Source of the DNA: Streptomyces beigongshangae
GTDB taxonomy: Bacteria > Actinomycetota > Actinomycetes > Streptomycetales > Streptomycetaceae
DNA length: 47,448 nucleotides
Assembly: GCF_019710745.1 (NCBI RefSeq)
Contig: NZ_JAHKJW010000046.1
Span: forward strand, 1-47,448
Direction of reading: 5' to 3'
Shown: one piece after another, positions 7,134 to 15,301 of the stretch
How the letters are laid out: each line of letters starts with the position of its first letter
How positions within the stretch are numbered: position 1 is the stretch's first letter
Notes under the pieces: model-generated
The model's input: the letters and a program-made list of their open reading frames with translations, nothing else
Databases searched by the model: none
What the model was told of the DNA's origin: nothing
Program-made: the position numbers and the translations under genes

Positions 7134-8378
7134 ATGCCCTGTCCAGCGCTCCCCGACGGGTTCGACTTCACCGATCCCGACCTGCTGCACCACCGCGTGC
7201 CTCTCCCGGAGTTCGCGGAGCTGCGCCGGGCCGAGCCGGTCCGCTGGATCCCGCAGCCGCTCCATCTGGCCGGCTTCCAGGACGAGGGCTACTGGGCCGT
7301 GACCCGGCACGCGGACGTCAGGTACGTCTCCACGCACCCCGAGCTGTTCTCGTCCACCCTCAACACCGCGATCATCCGCTACGGCGAGCACATGGACCGC
7401 GAGACGCTCGACGTGCAGCGGCTCATCCTGCTCAACATGGACCCGCCCGAGCACACCCGGGTCCGCCAGATCGTCCAGCGCGTCTTCACCCCGCGCGCCG
7501 TCCGCGCCCTGGAGGAGAGCCTGCACGCGCGCGCGGGCCGCGTCGTGGAGAGCGCGCTCGCCGACGCCGGCCCCGGCGGCTCCTTCGACTTCGTCACCCG
7601 GATCGCCTCCGAACTGCCCCTCCAGGCGATAGCGGAGCTCATCGGCATCCCGCAGGACGACCGCGCCAGGATCTTCGACTGGTCCAACAAGATGATCGCG
7701 TACGACGACCCGGAGTACGCGATCACCAGGGAGGTCGGCCAGGAGGCCGCCACCGAGATCCTCGCCTACGCGATGAACATGTCGGCCGACCGCAAGCAGT
7801 GCCCCGCCGAGGACATCGTCACCACGCTGGTGGCCGCGGAGGACGAGGGCAACCTCGCCTCCGACGAGTTCGGCTTCTTCGTGCTGATGCTGGCCGTCGC
7901 GGGCAACGAGACGACCCGTAACGCCATCACGCACGGCATGCACGCCTTCCTCACCCACCCCGACCAGTGGGACCTCTACAAGCGGGAGCGCCCGGCGACC
8001 GCCGCGGAGGAGATCGTCCGCTGGGCCTCGCCCATCGTCGCCTTCCAGCGCACGGCGACCGAGGACACCGGGCTGGGCGGCAAACAGATCCGCAAGGGCG
8101 ACCGCGTCGGCCTCTTCTACTCGTCCGCCAACAACGATCCGGAGGTCTTCGACCGGCCCGAGGTCTTCGACATCGGACGCGACCCGAACCCGCACCTCGG
8201 CTTCGGGGGCGGCGGCCCGCACTTCTGCCTGGGCAAATCCCTGGCCACCCTGGAGATCGACCTCATCTTCGACGCGATCGCCGACGCCATGCCCGACGTG
8301 CGCCTCGCCGGGGAACCCCGCCGGCTGCGCTCGGCCTGGCTCAACGGCGTGAAGGAGCTACAGGTCAGCGCCGGCTGA
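7134..8378 (+). CDS. Cytochrome P450, CYP125-like steroid C26/C27 hydroxylase
   Basis: 414 residues. I-helix AGNETT (Glu259, Thr260), EEIVR for the ExxR motif, and heme-binding FGGGGPHFCLG (Cys365) are all intact. Long stretches match what I recall of mycobacterial CYP125: LPDGFDFTDP, LPLQAIAELIGIPQ, DPEYA, DEFGFFVLMLAVAGNETTRN, HPDQWDLYK. CYP125 oxidises the terminal methyl of the sterol side chain, starting its degradation. ATG 7134 has a GGAGG ribosome binding site. The divergent thiolase and shared KstR-like palindrome support the role. It is soluble and needs ferredoxin and reductase partners not seen here. Confidence 0.9.
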   Translation: MPCPALPDGFDFTDPDLLHHRVPLPEFAELRRAEPVRWIPQPLHLAGFQDEGYWAVTRHADVRYVSTHPELFSSTLNTAIIRYGEHMDRETLDVQRLILLNMDPPEHTRVRQIVQRVFTPRAVRALEESLHARAGRVVESALADAGPGGSFDFVTRIASELPLQAIAELIGIPQDDRARIFDWSNKMIAYDDPEYAITREVGQEAATEILAYAMNMSADRKQCPAEDIVTTLVAAEDEGNLASDEFGFFVLMLAVAGNETTRNAITHGMHAFLTHPDQWDLYKRERPATAAEEIVRWASPIVAFQRTATEDTGLGGKQIRKGDRVGLFYSSANNDPEVFDRPEVFDIGRDPNPHLGFGGGGPHFCLGKSLATLEIDLIFDAIADAMPDVRLAGEPRRLRSAWLNGVKELQVSAG

Positions 8379-8398
8379 CCCGACCCACCACCCGGGAG

Positions 8399-8431
8399 GC
8401 GGGGGCGCCCTCTCTCGCGCCGCGCCCCCGC
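8399..8431 (+). terminator. Terminator after P450
   Basis: GCGGGGGCGC pairs perfectly with GCGCCCCCGC across a 13-nt loop, 20 bp after the P450 stop. A GC-rich stem without a T-run is typical of actinomycete terminators. Confidence 0.6.
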
Positions 8432-8541
8432 CCCCCCGGGCTTCCCCTTCCCGCGGCAACCCGAAGGCGGCCCGAAGGCAACCCCACGGCAACCCGGCGG
8501 CCACCCGGTGAACGTTTTCGGGGGCCCAGGCGTCTTCACAG

Positions 8542-10269
8542 GTGGCACAGACAAACCTCACCCTCGAAGACTTCGAACGGAAACACCGAGCCGTGGCCCG
8601 AGCCGAACCGTCCCCCGTCCGGCAGGAGGGTGCCCCCGTCTCCCGGAAGCGAGACCTCCGACCGGTTCTGCGACCGTTTCCGCGGCGGTACCGGGTGCCC
8701 CTGCTCGCCACCCTGCCGACCGTCCCGCTGTACGTGGTGTGGTGGCTGTTCCTCGCCACCGGCGGCGGTGATCTGGCCGCACAGGAGGCGTGGGCCGACT
8801 TCGCGTCCCGGCACGGCAGCTCGGCGTACAGCCTGTTCTGGTACGGCGGGATGCACACCGCCAACTACAGCCTGATATCGCCCTACCTGATGGCCGCCCT
8901 CGGCGTGCGGACGGTCACCGTGGCGGCCGGACTGCTGGCCGCCTGGCTGGCCGCGGCGCTCATCGTCCGTACGGGGATCCGCCGCCCCCTCGGCCCGGCG
9001 CTGCTGGCGTCGCTCGCCCTGTGGTGCAACGTCGCGTCGGGGCGTACGACGTTCGCGCTCGGCGTCGCCCTCGGACTCGCGGCCTGTGTCCTGCTGACCG
9101 GGGAGCGGCGCATACCCCTGGCCACGGCGTACGCGGCGCTCGCGACCATGGCGAGCCCGGTGGCGGGCCTCTTCCTGGTCGTGGCGGGGGCCGGCTACGC
9201 CCTCGTACGGGACCGGGCGCGGGCCGCCTCGCTGATCGTGCCCCCGGTCCTGGTGGTGGGCGCGACCACCCTGCTCTTCCCGTTCACCGGCGAGCAGCTG
9301 ATGCCCGCCGCCCGGATCTGGCCGCCGGTGCTGATCGGCGTCGTCGTGCTGACGCTGGCCCCGCGCGGGTGGCTGGTGCTGCGCTGGGGCGCCGTGGTGT
9401 ACGCGGCCGGGACGGTCCTCACGTATCTGGTGCCCTCGCCGGTCGGCACGAACGTGGAGCGGCTCGCGGAGCTGTTCGCGCCCGCCGCGCTGCTGGCCGC
9501 GCTGCTGGCGGTGCCGGGTCCGCGGCACACGGCGGAGGTCGACCCCGCCGGATGGCGCCGGCACCGCAGGAGACGCGTCGCGCTGACGATGGCCCTCGTC
9601 TTCTCCGTGGGCTGGGTCGGCAAGAAGACCGTCGACGACCTGGAGGTGTCGACCGTGGTGCCCGCCTGGGCGCACGACACCAGCAGTGTCGTGGAGGCCC
9701 TGGACCGGCTCGGCGCCGACCGCACCCGCGTCGAGGTGGTCCCGGCACGCAACCACCGCGAGGCGACCGCGCTGGCCCCGCACGTGAACCTGGCGCGCGG
9801 CTGGAACCGGCAGCTGGACATGGAGCGCGGCCGGCTCTTCTACGACGGGACGTTCTCGGAGAAGACCTACCGGGCCTGGCTGGACCGGTGGGCGGTCGGC
9901 TTCGTCGTACTGCCCTCGGGGAAGCCGGACGGCTTCGCGGAGGAGGAGGCGCGCCTGGTCAGGAACGGCGTCCCGTGGCTGGAGCCGGTGTGGCGCGACC
10001 CGCACTGGCGGATCTACCGGGTGCGCGACGCGGTGCCGCTGGTGTCGGCGCCCGGCACCGTCGTGCACGCGGACAGCGCCGAGATCGTGGTGCGCGTCCC
10101 GCGCCCCGGCCCGGTGACCGTGCGTGTCGCGTTCTCGCCCTGGCTGCACGCGGAGGGCGGCTGCCTCACCGAGGAGGGCGAGTTCACGCGGCTGACGGTG
10201 ACCGAGCCGGGCGAGTACCGGATCAGCTCGGGGTACCGTCCTTCGCCGGGACCGGCTTCCCGGTGCTGA
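8542..10269 (+). CDS. Polytopic membrane protein, glycosyltransferase-like
   Basis: 575 residues from GTG 8542. An Arg-rich cytoplasmic start is followed by about nine hydrophobic segments (roughly residues 50-330), then a large soluble C-terminal half (about 350-575). A GMHTANYSLISPYL segment lies after the first helix. This layout resembles membrane glycosyltransferases or arabinosyl/mannosyl-transferase-like proteins. The C-terminal part has the feel of an extracytoplasmic domain (WNRQLDMERG, FYDGTFSEKTYRAWLDR). Its last 47 bases overlap the convergent GT87-PAP2 gene, and the two may act on the same envelope polymer. The start is uncertain because no strong ribosome binding site precedes it. 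Confidence 0.7.
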   Translation: MAQTNLTLEDFERKHRAVARAEPSPVRQEGAPVSRKRDLRPVLRPFPRRYRVPLLATLPTVPLYVVWWLFLATGGGDLAAQEAWADFASRHGSSAYSLFWYGGMHTANYSLISPYLMAALGVRTVTVAAGLLAAWLAAALIVRTGIRRPLGPALLASLALWCNVASGRTTFALGVALGLAACVLLTGERRIPLATAYAALATMASPVAGLFLVVAGAGYALVRDRARAASLIVPPVLVVGATTLLFPFTGEQLMPAARIWPPVLIGVVVLTLAPRGWLVLRWGAVVYAAGTVLTYLVPSPVGTNVERLAELFAPAALLAALLAVPGPRHTAEVDPAGWRRHRRRRVALTMALVFSVGWVGKKTVDDLEVSTVVPAWAHDTSSVVEALDRLGADRTRVEVVPARNHREATALAPHVNLARGWNRQLDMERGRLFYDGTFSEKTYRAWLDRWAVGFVVLPSGKPDGFAEEEARLVRNGVPWLEPVWRDPHWRIYRVRDAVPLVSAPGTVVHADSAEIVVRVPRPGPVTVRVAFSPWLHAEGGCLTEEGEFTRLTVTEPGEYRISSGYRPSPGPASRC

Positions 10270-12403
10270 CCTCCTCGGCCTCCTCGGCCTCCTCGGCCGT
10301 CTCGGTCCTTTCGGGCTCCTGGGTCCTTCCGGGCCCCTCAGTCCTCTCGGCCTTCCCGGCCTTCCCGGCCTTCCCGGTCCCCTCGGCCTCCCCGGCCCCC
10401 GCGGCCGGTTCCGCGAGTGGCCGGGGCCTGGGTCCCTGGAGCAGGTAGGTCAGTCCGAAGCCGGCGCCGACGACGGCCGCGCCGCCCACCGCGTCCAGCA
10501 CCCAGTGGTTGCCGGTGGCCACGATCGCGGAGACCGTGAACAGCGGGTGCAGCAGCCCGAGGGCCTTCATCCACCACTTGGGGGCGAGGATCGCGATGAC
10601 GAGCCCGCACCACAGCGACCAGCCGAAGTGCAGCGAGGGCATCGCCGCGTACTGGTTGGTGAGCGCGGTCAGCGTCCCGTAGTCCGGCTGGGAGAAGTCC
10701 TGCACACCGTGCACGGTGTCGATGAAGCCGAGTTCGGGCATCAGCCGCGGCGGGGCCAGCGGGTAGAGCCAGAACCCGACGAGCGCGAACAGCGTGGCGA
10801 AGCCGAGCGCCGAGCGGGCCCAGCGGTACTCGGCGGGCCTGCGGACGTACAGGACACCGAGGACGCTCAGCGGGACCACGAAGTGGAACGACGTGTAGTA
10901 GAAGTTGAAGAAGTCCTCCAGCCACCCCACCTCCACCACCGCGTGGTTGACCCAGTGCTCGATGTCGATGAAGAGGAACTGCTCGATCGCGTGGATCTGT
11001 TCGCCGTGCCGCTCCGCGGTGGCCCGGCCCCCGGTGTTGGTGCCGCCGGTCGCCGCGAGCCGGACCTGCTGGTACGCGGAGTAGCCGACGCGGATCAGCA
11101 GCAGTTCGAGGAGGAGGTTCGGCCGGGTGAGGACCCTGCGCAGGAATGGCAGCAGGGGGACGTGCCTCCAGCGGGTGGGCACCGGCTCCGCGTACCGCGT
11201 CGGGATCGGCGAGCGGTAGTACTCCGACGTACGGGACAGGAACGGGACCGCGGTCGCCGCGGCGAGGGCGGCGAGCAGCACGACGTTGTCGCGCAGCGGG
11301 TGCAGCGGCGCCATGTTCGGCAGCATCATCTTGGACGGCAGCGTCATCACCAGGACGACGGCGACCGGCCACACGTACCGGTCGCCCGCCTTCTTGCCGA
11401 CGCGCCCGGCCATCGCGAGCAGCACCCACAGCAGCTGGTGCTGCCAGGTGGTCGGCGCCACGACGACGGCGACGCAGCCGGTGATCGCGACGGCGAGCAG
11501 CAGCTGGCCGTCGCGGGCGTAGCGCACGGCGCGGCGCAGGCCGAGGACGGCGACGGCCGCGCCGAGTGCCAGGAAGAGCGCGATCTCCAGCGGCCCCTCG
11601 ACGCCGAGCCGCAGCAGCGCCCCGTGGAGCGACTGGTTGGCGAGGTCGTCGGCGGGCCGGCCGAGCCCGGCGCCGGCCGAGTGGTGCACCCAGTACGTGT
11701 ACGAGTCGTGCGGCATCGCGGCCCACGCGAGCACGGTGGACGCGGTGAAGGTGAGCCCGGTGGAGACGGCGGCCGGGCGGCGGCCGGTCAGCCACAGCAG
11801 CGGCACGAACAGCAGGACGGTCGGCTGCAGGGCCGCCGCGAGGCCGATCAGCACCCCGCTCGCCCGTTCCCCGCGCACGGCGAAGCAGCCGAGGAGCACC
11901 AGCAGGACCGGGATGATGCTGGTCTGGCCGAGGTGCAGCGCGTTGCGCACGGGCAGCGACAGCATCAGCAGGCTGATCGCGACGGGCGCGGCCAGCAGGG
12001 CCGTACGGCGGCCGACGGGCTGCGGCAGGGCGCGCGCGGCGACCAGGCCGAGGGCGACCACCAGCAGCAGGGTGCCGAAGGTCCAGCCCCAGCCGAGGGC
12101 CTGTTCCGCCGCCCTGGTGAGGGGTTTGAGGACGAGTCCGCCGAACGGCGTGCCCGTGAACCGCGTCGAGTCGTACAGCGAGCCGGTCACGTGCAGCACG
12201 CCGTCGGGTCCGACCCAGGTCTCCAGTTCCGTCAGGCGTTCGCCCTTCGGTGTGCTCAGGACTACGGCGACCTGCCGTACCGCCAGGACGGCGGCGATCA
12301 GCCAGAGGCCCGCGCGGACCATGCCCAGCCGTGCCTCCGCCGTCCCGGGTGCTGTCGCCCCGAAGGCATCACCTGGTCGTCCACCGTGCTCCACGTTCGC
12401 CAC
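10223..12403 (-). CDS. GT87 glycosyltransferase fused to PAP2 phosphatase
   Basis: 726 residues from GTG 12403, preceded by GGGAGGG; the open frame upstream (to 12631) has no good start signal. The N-terminal half (about residues 25-400) is a multi-helix GT87-type polyprenyl-phosphate-sugar transferase. The C-terminal half is a PAP2_3 phosphatase: YPLAPPRL, PSLHFGWS and GNHWVLDAVGG carry the conserved phosphatase His and Asp residues. The fusion suggests sugar transfer from a lipid carrier plus dephosphorylation of a lipid phosphate at the membrane. The last 70 residues are a Lys/Glu/Ala/Gly low-complexity tail made of 9-bp repeats, which overlaps the convergent membrane-protein gene by 47 bp. 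Confidence 0.85.
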   Translation of the reverse strand: MANVEHGGRPGDAFGATAPGTAEARLGMVRAGLWLIAAVLAVRQVAVVLSTPKGERLTELETWVGPDGVLHVTGSLYDSTRFTGTPFGGLVLKPLTRAAEQALGWGWTFGTLLLVVALGLVAARALPQPVGRRTALLAAPVAISLLMLSLPVRNALHLGQTSIIPVLLVLLGCFAVRGERASGVLIGLAAALQPTVLLFVPLLWLTGRRPAAVSTGLTFTASTVLAWAAMPHDSYTYWVHHSAGAGLGRPADDLANQSLHGALLRLGVEGPLEIALFLALGAAVAVLGLRRAVRYARDGQLLLAVAITGCVAVVVAPTTWQHQLLWVLLAMAGRVGKKAGDRYVWPVAVVLVMTLPSKMMLPNMAPLHPLRDNVVLLAALAAATAVPFLSRTSEYYRSPIPTRYAEPVPTRWRHVPLLPFLRRVLTRPNLLLELLLIRVGYSAYQQVRLAATGGTNTGGRATAERHGEQIHAIEQFLFIDIEHWVNHAVVEVGWLEDFFNFYYTSFHFVVPLSVLGVLYVRRPAEYRWARSALGFATLFALVGFWLYPLAPPRLMPELGFIDTVHGVQDFSQPDYGTLTALTNQYAAMPSLHFGWSLWCGLVIAILAPKWWMKALGLLHPLFTVSAIVATGNHWVLDAVGGAAVVGAGFGLTYLLQGPRPRPLAEPAAGAGEAEGTGKAGKAGKAERTEGPGRTQEPERTETAEEAEEAEEVSTGKPVPAKDGTPS

Positions 12404-12713
12404 GTGCCGTCGGCCCTCCCGCCCCGTTCGTCCCTTGGGTCCCATGAGTCCCATGGGTTTCGTGCGTCTGTTTTCTGTTCGAACCCTTAGAGGCTCGCAC
12501 CACCCCCGACGTGAGACGCAGGCAACCCCCTCTTCACCTGACGTGCGTCGTTCTTTTGTCCTGATGGAGGTGTTGTACGGCCGATGTGACGCCCCGGTAC
12601 GCCGCCACGCCAGGCCGTGACCGGAATACAACCACCCCGTCCGTGGGTAAGCGGCTATATTCGGCGACAGAACTAGTTAGCACGCCTAACTAGATAGACG
12701 AAAGGCCTACCGC
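12404..12713. other. Divergent promoter region
   Basis: 310 bp between the divergent GT87-PAP2 and O-methyltransferase genes. It holds the promoter and operator of the methyltransferase (12656-12693). The rest is the leader of the GT87-PAP2 gene, with a weakly supported reading-frame extension back to 12631. Confidence 0.5.
12656..12693 (+). promoter_or_regulatory. Promoter with CTAGTTAG operator
   Basis: A -10-like TATATT (12656-12661) is followed by the perfect inverted repeat CTAGTTAG-CACGC-CTAACTAG (12673-12693), which would cover the transcription start. A repressor of the MarR or TetR type bound here would block the O-methyltransferase gene at 12714. No candidate regulator is adjacent. 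The half-site resembles the GntR operator at 40735. Confidence 0.65.
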
Positions 12714-13385
12714 ATGACCGAGCCGCAGCTCTGGCACGACGTGGACGACTACTTCACCGGACTCCTCGCCCCGCCGGACGCCGCCCTGACCGACGCGCTG
12801 CGCGACAGCGACGCCGCAGGACTGCCGCAGATCAACGTCGCCCCGAACCAGGGCAAGCTGCTGCACCTCCTCGCCGCGACCCAGGGCGCGACCCGCATCC
12901 TGGAGATCGGCACGCTCGGCGGCTACAGCACCATCTGGCTGGCGCGGGCCCTGCCGCGGGACGGCCGGCTGATCACCCTGGAGTACAGCGAACAGCACGC
13001 CGAGGTGGCCCGGCACAACCTCGCCCGCGCGGGCCTGGACGAGGTCACCGAGGTCCGGGTGGGACCCGCCCTGATCGGCCTGCAGGAACTGGCCGACGAG
13101 AAGCCCGAACCGTTCGACCTGGTCTTCATCGACGCGGACAAGGTGAACAACCCCCGCTACGTGGACTGGGCCCTGAAGCTCACCCGGCCGGGCAGCCTGA
13201 TCATCCTCGACAACGTGGTGCGCGGCGGCGCCGTCACCGACGCCTACAGCGAGGACCTGAGCGTGCGCGGCACCCGCGAGGCCCTCGAACTCCTCGCCGA
13301 GCACCCCAAGGTGAGCGCCACGGCGATCCAGACGGTGGGGGTGAAGGGGTACGACGGGTTCGCGCTGGCCCGCGTGCTGCCGTAG
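12714..13385 (+). CDS. O-methyltransferase, COMT-like
   Basis: 223 residues, full length for the bacterial catechol/caffeoyl-CoA O-methyltransferase family. The AdoMet-binding motif is LEIGTLGGYST (residues 62-72). VFIDADKVNN (about 137-146) supplies the metal-binding Asp, and LDNVVRGG follows. It methylates a catechol-like hydroxyl using AdoMet and a divalent metal; the substrate is unknown. The start at 12714 has a GAAAGG ribosome binding site 9 bases away. An operator-like dyad sits over the promoter, so it is probably inducible. Confidence 0.9.
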   Translation: MTEPQLWHDVDDYFTGLLAPPDAALTDALRDSDAAGLPQINVAPNQGKLLHLLAATQGATRILEIGTLGGYSTIWLARALPRDGRLITLEYSEQHAEVARHNLARAGLDEVTEVRVGPALIGLQELADEKPEPFDLVFIDADKVNNPRYVDWALKLTRPGSLIILDNVVRGGAVTDAYSEDLSVRGTREALELLAEHPKVSATAIQTVGVKGYDGFALARVLP

Positions 13386-13391
13386 GCCCTC

Positions 13392-13466
13392 GGACCTCGC
13401 GGCAGAAACCCACGTCGGACCTCGCGACAGAAGCCCACGTCAGACCTCGTGGTAGAAGCCCACGTT
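13392..13466. repeat. Three 25-bp tandem copies of the FHA gene's 3' end
   Basis: Three near-identical 25-bp units (13392, 13417, 13442) lie between the convergent methyltransferase and FHA genes. The third unit is the real 3' end of the FHA gene (encoding GFYHEV and stop). The other two look like non-coding duplications of it. Confidence 0.75.
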
Positions 13467-13835
13467 CACCATGCGCGGTCCCGTGCGGTCCACTATGACC
13501 AGCTCCCCCGAGCCGCCCACGGGCAGCTTCGCCGTCCCGCCGTACGGAAGCGCCTGCTGGGCGCCGCCCATCAGGGCGAACCGCACCTCGGACGACGGCT
13601 CGTCGTGCGAGCCCCGCAGCCAGGTCACCTGCCAGGTCTCCTCGGGTCCGCACAGGAACTCCAGGTGGACCCGCGAGACGAACAGCCAGTCGTCGGGCGT
13701 CGCGAGGCGGCACACGCCCCGGTCACGCCCCACCCGCAGCACGGCGCCGGGCTCGCTCGGCGCGTCGGCCATCTGCATCCCGGCCGTCGCGCCGGCGTCC
13801 GTCCCGGACACCGAGGCCATGGTGAGTTCGAGCAC
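13440..13835 (-). CDS. FHA-like domain protein
   Basis: 131 residues from GTG 13835, which has an AAGGAG ribosome binding site; the longer open frame upstream is repeat sequence. The centre resembles an FHA domain: VLRVGRDRGVCRL (GR motif), then SRVHLEF (S-x-x-H) and a run of beta strands ending LVIVDRTGPRMVNVGF. FHA domains bind phosphothreonine peptides, usually in Ser/Thr kinase signalling. No kinase is adjacent. It is small and soluble, so it probably serves as an adaptor. The 3' end has been duplicated downstream. Confidence 0.75.
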   Translation of the reverse strand: MLELTMASVSGTDAGATAGMQMADAPSEPGAVLRVGRDRGVCRLATPDDWLFVSRVHLEFLCGPEETWQVTWLRGSHDEPSSEVRFALMGGAQQALPYGGTAKLPVGGSGELVIVDRTGPRMVNVGFYHEV

Positions 13836-13857
13836 GTGCGCTCCTTCGTTGCCACGC

Positions 13858-13925
13858 GATCCCGCGGTTCCGCGATCCCGCAGTTTCGCGGTTCCGCGAT
13901 CCCGCGGTTCCGCGGTCCCGATCCG
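13858..13925. repeat. Short tandem repeat upstream of FHA gene
   Basis: About four imperfect copies of GATCCCGCGGTTCCGC, 16-17 bp each, lie immediately upstream of the FHA start. The element is self-complementary in part (CCGCGG). It could alter promoter activity by copy number, but no direct evidence is visible. Confidence 0.6.
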
Positions 13926-14029
13926 GTCCGGTCCGACTGTCCTGTTCCGCGCCGGGACGTGAGGGTGTCCCCGCGACGTATCGCCGCCGAATGATAAAAC
14001 GCCCGGACGTGCACCGTCCCGCACAGTCG

Positions 14030-14083
14030 CATACCGGTCCGGACACCCCCATACCGTTCCGGACTGTCTCATACCGTTCCGGC
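14030..14083. repeat. Three CATACCG(G/T)TCCGG repeats at 20-bp spacing
   Basis: Copies begin at 14030, 14050 and 14070, exactly 20 bp apart, between the divergent FHA and DUF1992 genes. Even spacing near two helical turns suggests protein binding on one DNA face. The role is inferred. Confidence 0.6.
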
Positions 14084-14114
14084 GTGGTCACACGCTCTCC
14101 GGCACAATGGACGT

Positions 14115-14519
14115 ATGACCGAGCGCAAGCCTCCCGGGGTCGCCTTCGAGTCCTGGGTCGACAAGCAGATCCGCGAGGCGGAGGCCCGCGGCGAGTTCAC
14201 CGAACTCGCCGGCGCGGGCAAGCCGCTGCCGAGTGGTCCCGACACGTCGTACGACGAACTGTGGTGGATCAAACAGAAGATGGCCCGTGAGGGCCTGTCC
14301 GCACTGCCCCCGACCCTGGCGCTGCGCAAGGAGGCGGAGGACGCCCTGGAGAAGGCCGCCGCGGCGCCCTCGGAACGGGTCGTGCGCCGGATCGTCACGG
14401 ACATCAACGCGAAGATCCGGGACATGATGTTCAAGCCCCCACCGGGTCCTCCGCTCGGCCTGAAGCCGTACGACGTGGAGGACGTGGTCCGCGACTGGCA
14501 CGCCCGCCGGTCCGCCTGA
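14115..14519 (+). CDS. DUF1992 (DnaJ-homologue C-terminal-type) protein
   Basis: 134 residues. It has the family pattern: FESWVDKQIREAEARGEF, LAGAGKPLP, then DELWWIKQKMAREGLS and a helical C-terminus. DUF1992 proteins are small, soluble and of unknown function, and some are annotated as DnaJ-family homologues although no J domain is present here. ATG 14115 follows directly after three regularly spaced repeats, with little room for a ribosome binding site. A strong hairpin follows the stop. Confidence 0.85.
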   Translation: MTERKPPGVAFESWVDKQIREAEARGEFTELAGAGKPLPSGPDTSYDELWWIKQKMAREGLSALPPTLALRKEAEDALEKAAAAPSERVVRRIVTDINAKIRDMMFKPPPGPPLGLKPYDVEDVVRDWHARRSA

Positions 14520-14547
14520 GGCCCGTGGCCTGAGCCGGAGCGCGCGT

Positions 14548-14582
14548 GAGGCCCCGTCCGGTGTGCGACCGGGCGGGGCCTC
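14548..14582 (+). terminator. Terminator between convergent genes
   Basis: GAGGCCCCGTCCGGT pairs with ACCGGGCGGGGCCTC with one G-T type mismatch and a short loop. It lies 28 bp after the DUF1992 stop and before the end of the convergent operon, so it may serve both strands. Confidence 0.65.
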
Positions 14583-14666
14583 CTGCGGGGTCTGCTTGGT
14601 CGGGGTCTGCTTGGCTTGTTCTGATCGTTCGGTCGTCCGCGGGGGTGGGCCCGCGGACGGGGCGGG

Positions 14667-15296
14667 TCACAGCTTCAGCAGGCGTTCCGTCAGTTCGCGG
14701 TAGTCCTTCAGGGCCAGCCGGAGCTGCTCCGTGTCGGCCTTCCCGTCGCCGGAGCCCTGCCACGACGTGCGCAGGGTGCGCTGCCGGTGGGCGACGGCGT
14801 CCACGAACCGCTCCGTGACCTCCTTCAGCACCTCGTCCGCCTCCTCGACCGAGCCCCGCGGCCCGTCGACGAACGCGGCCACCGCCTGCTGCAGCCGGAG
14901 CGACCACTTGTCGCCCTCGTCGCGCATGAGCCGTCCGCCGGTGCCCGCGCCGGCTCCGGCGTTCACCCTCGCCTCGGCACCCCGGAGCCCTTCACGGGAC
15001 GCGCCGCTCCGGCCGGCGCCGGCGCCCTTCCCGAGGCCCTCACCGGCCGGTGAGCGGTCGTGGCCCGCCGCACCCGCCGAGCCCGGGGCGCCCGGAGCAC
15101 CGACGGGTCCGGCCGGGATCCTCTCGCCGTCGACCATCGTGTCCCGGCCCTCGCGGGCCCGCTCCTGGGCCGCCGCCCGGTCGTCCGAGCCCGCCCGGAC
15201 CGTGCCGCCCGTGCCCGGTGTCCTCGTCACGTCGCCCCGACCGCCGGCCTGATCCCGTTCGTCCCGGAACGGTCCCGTCGCAGTGTTGTCCGACAT
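14667..15296 (-). CDS. Conserved hypothetical, helical C-terminal domain
   Basis: 209 residues from ATG 15296 (GGGGAG ribosome binding site). The first 120 residues are low-complexity and hydrophilic (Gly, Ala, Arg, Asp). Residues about 130-209 form a helical domain: LQQAVAAFVDGPRGSVEEAD, then DTEQLRLALKDYRELTERLL. This domain resembles the one in the upstream gene (FVDSPRDAVVEAD, DTEELRESL), so the two are paralogues. It starts 5 bp after the upstream stop, hence the second gene of an operon. No membrane segment; function unknown. Confidence 0.8.
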   Translation of the reverse strand: MSDNTATGPFRDERDQAGGRGDVTRTPGTGGTVRAGSDDRAAAQERAREGRDTMVDGERIPAGPVGAPGAPGSAGAAGHDRSPAGEGLGKGAGAGRSGASREGLRGAEARVNAGAGAGTGGRLMRDEGDKWSLRLQQAVAAFVDGPRGSVEEADEVLKEVTERFVDAVAHRQRTLRTSWQGSGDGKADTEQLRLALKDYRELTERLLKL

Positions 15297-15301
15297 GCGT
15301 G

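Noticed and set aside
5595..8222. 875-codon minus-strand frame over the thiolase and P450
   Set aside because: Antisense and out-of-frame shadow caused by GC bias; the thiolase in another frame has all catalytic motifs.
13858..13925. CRISPR-like repeats
   Set aside because: Tandem 16-17 bp units without spacers.
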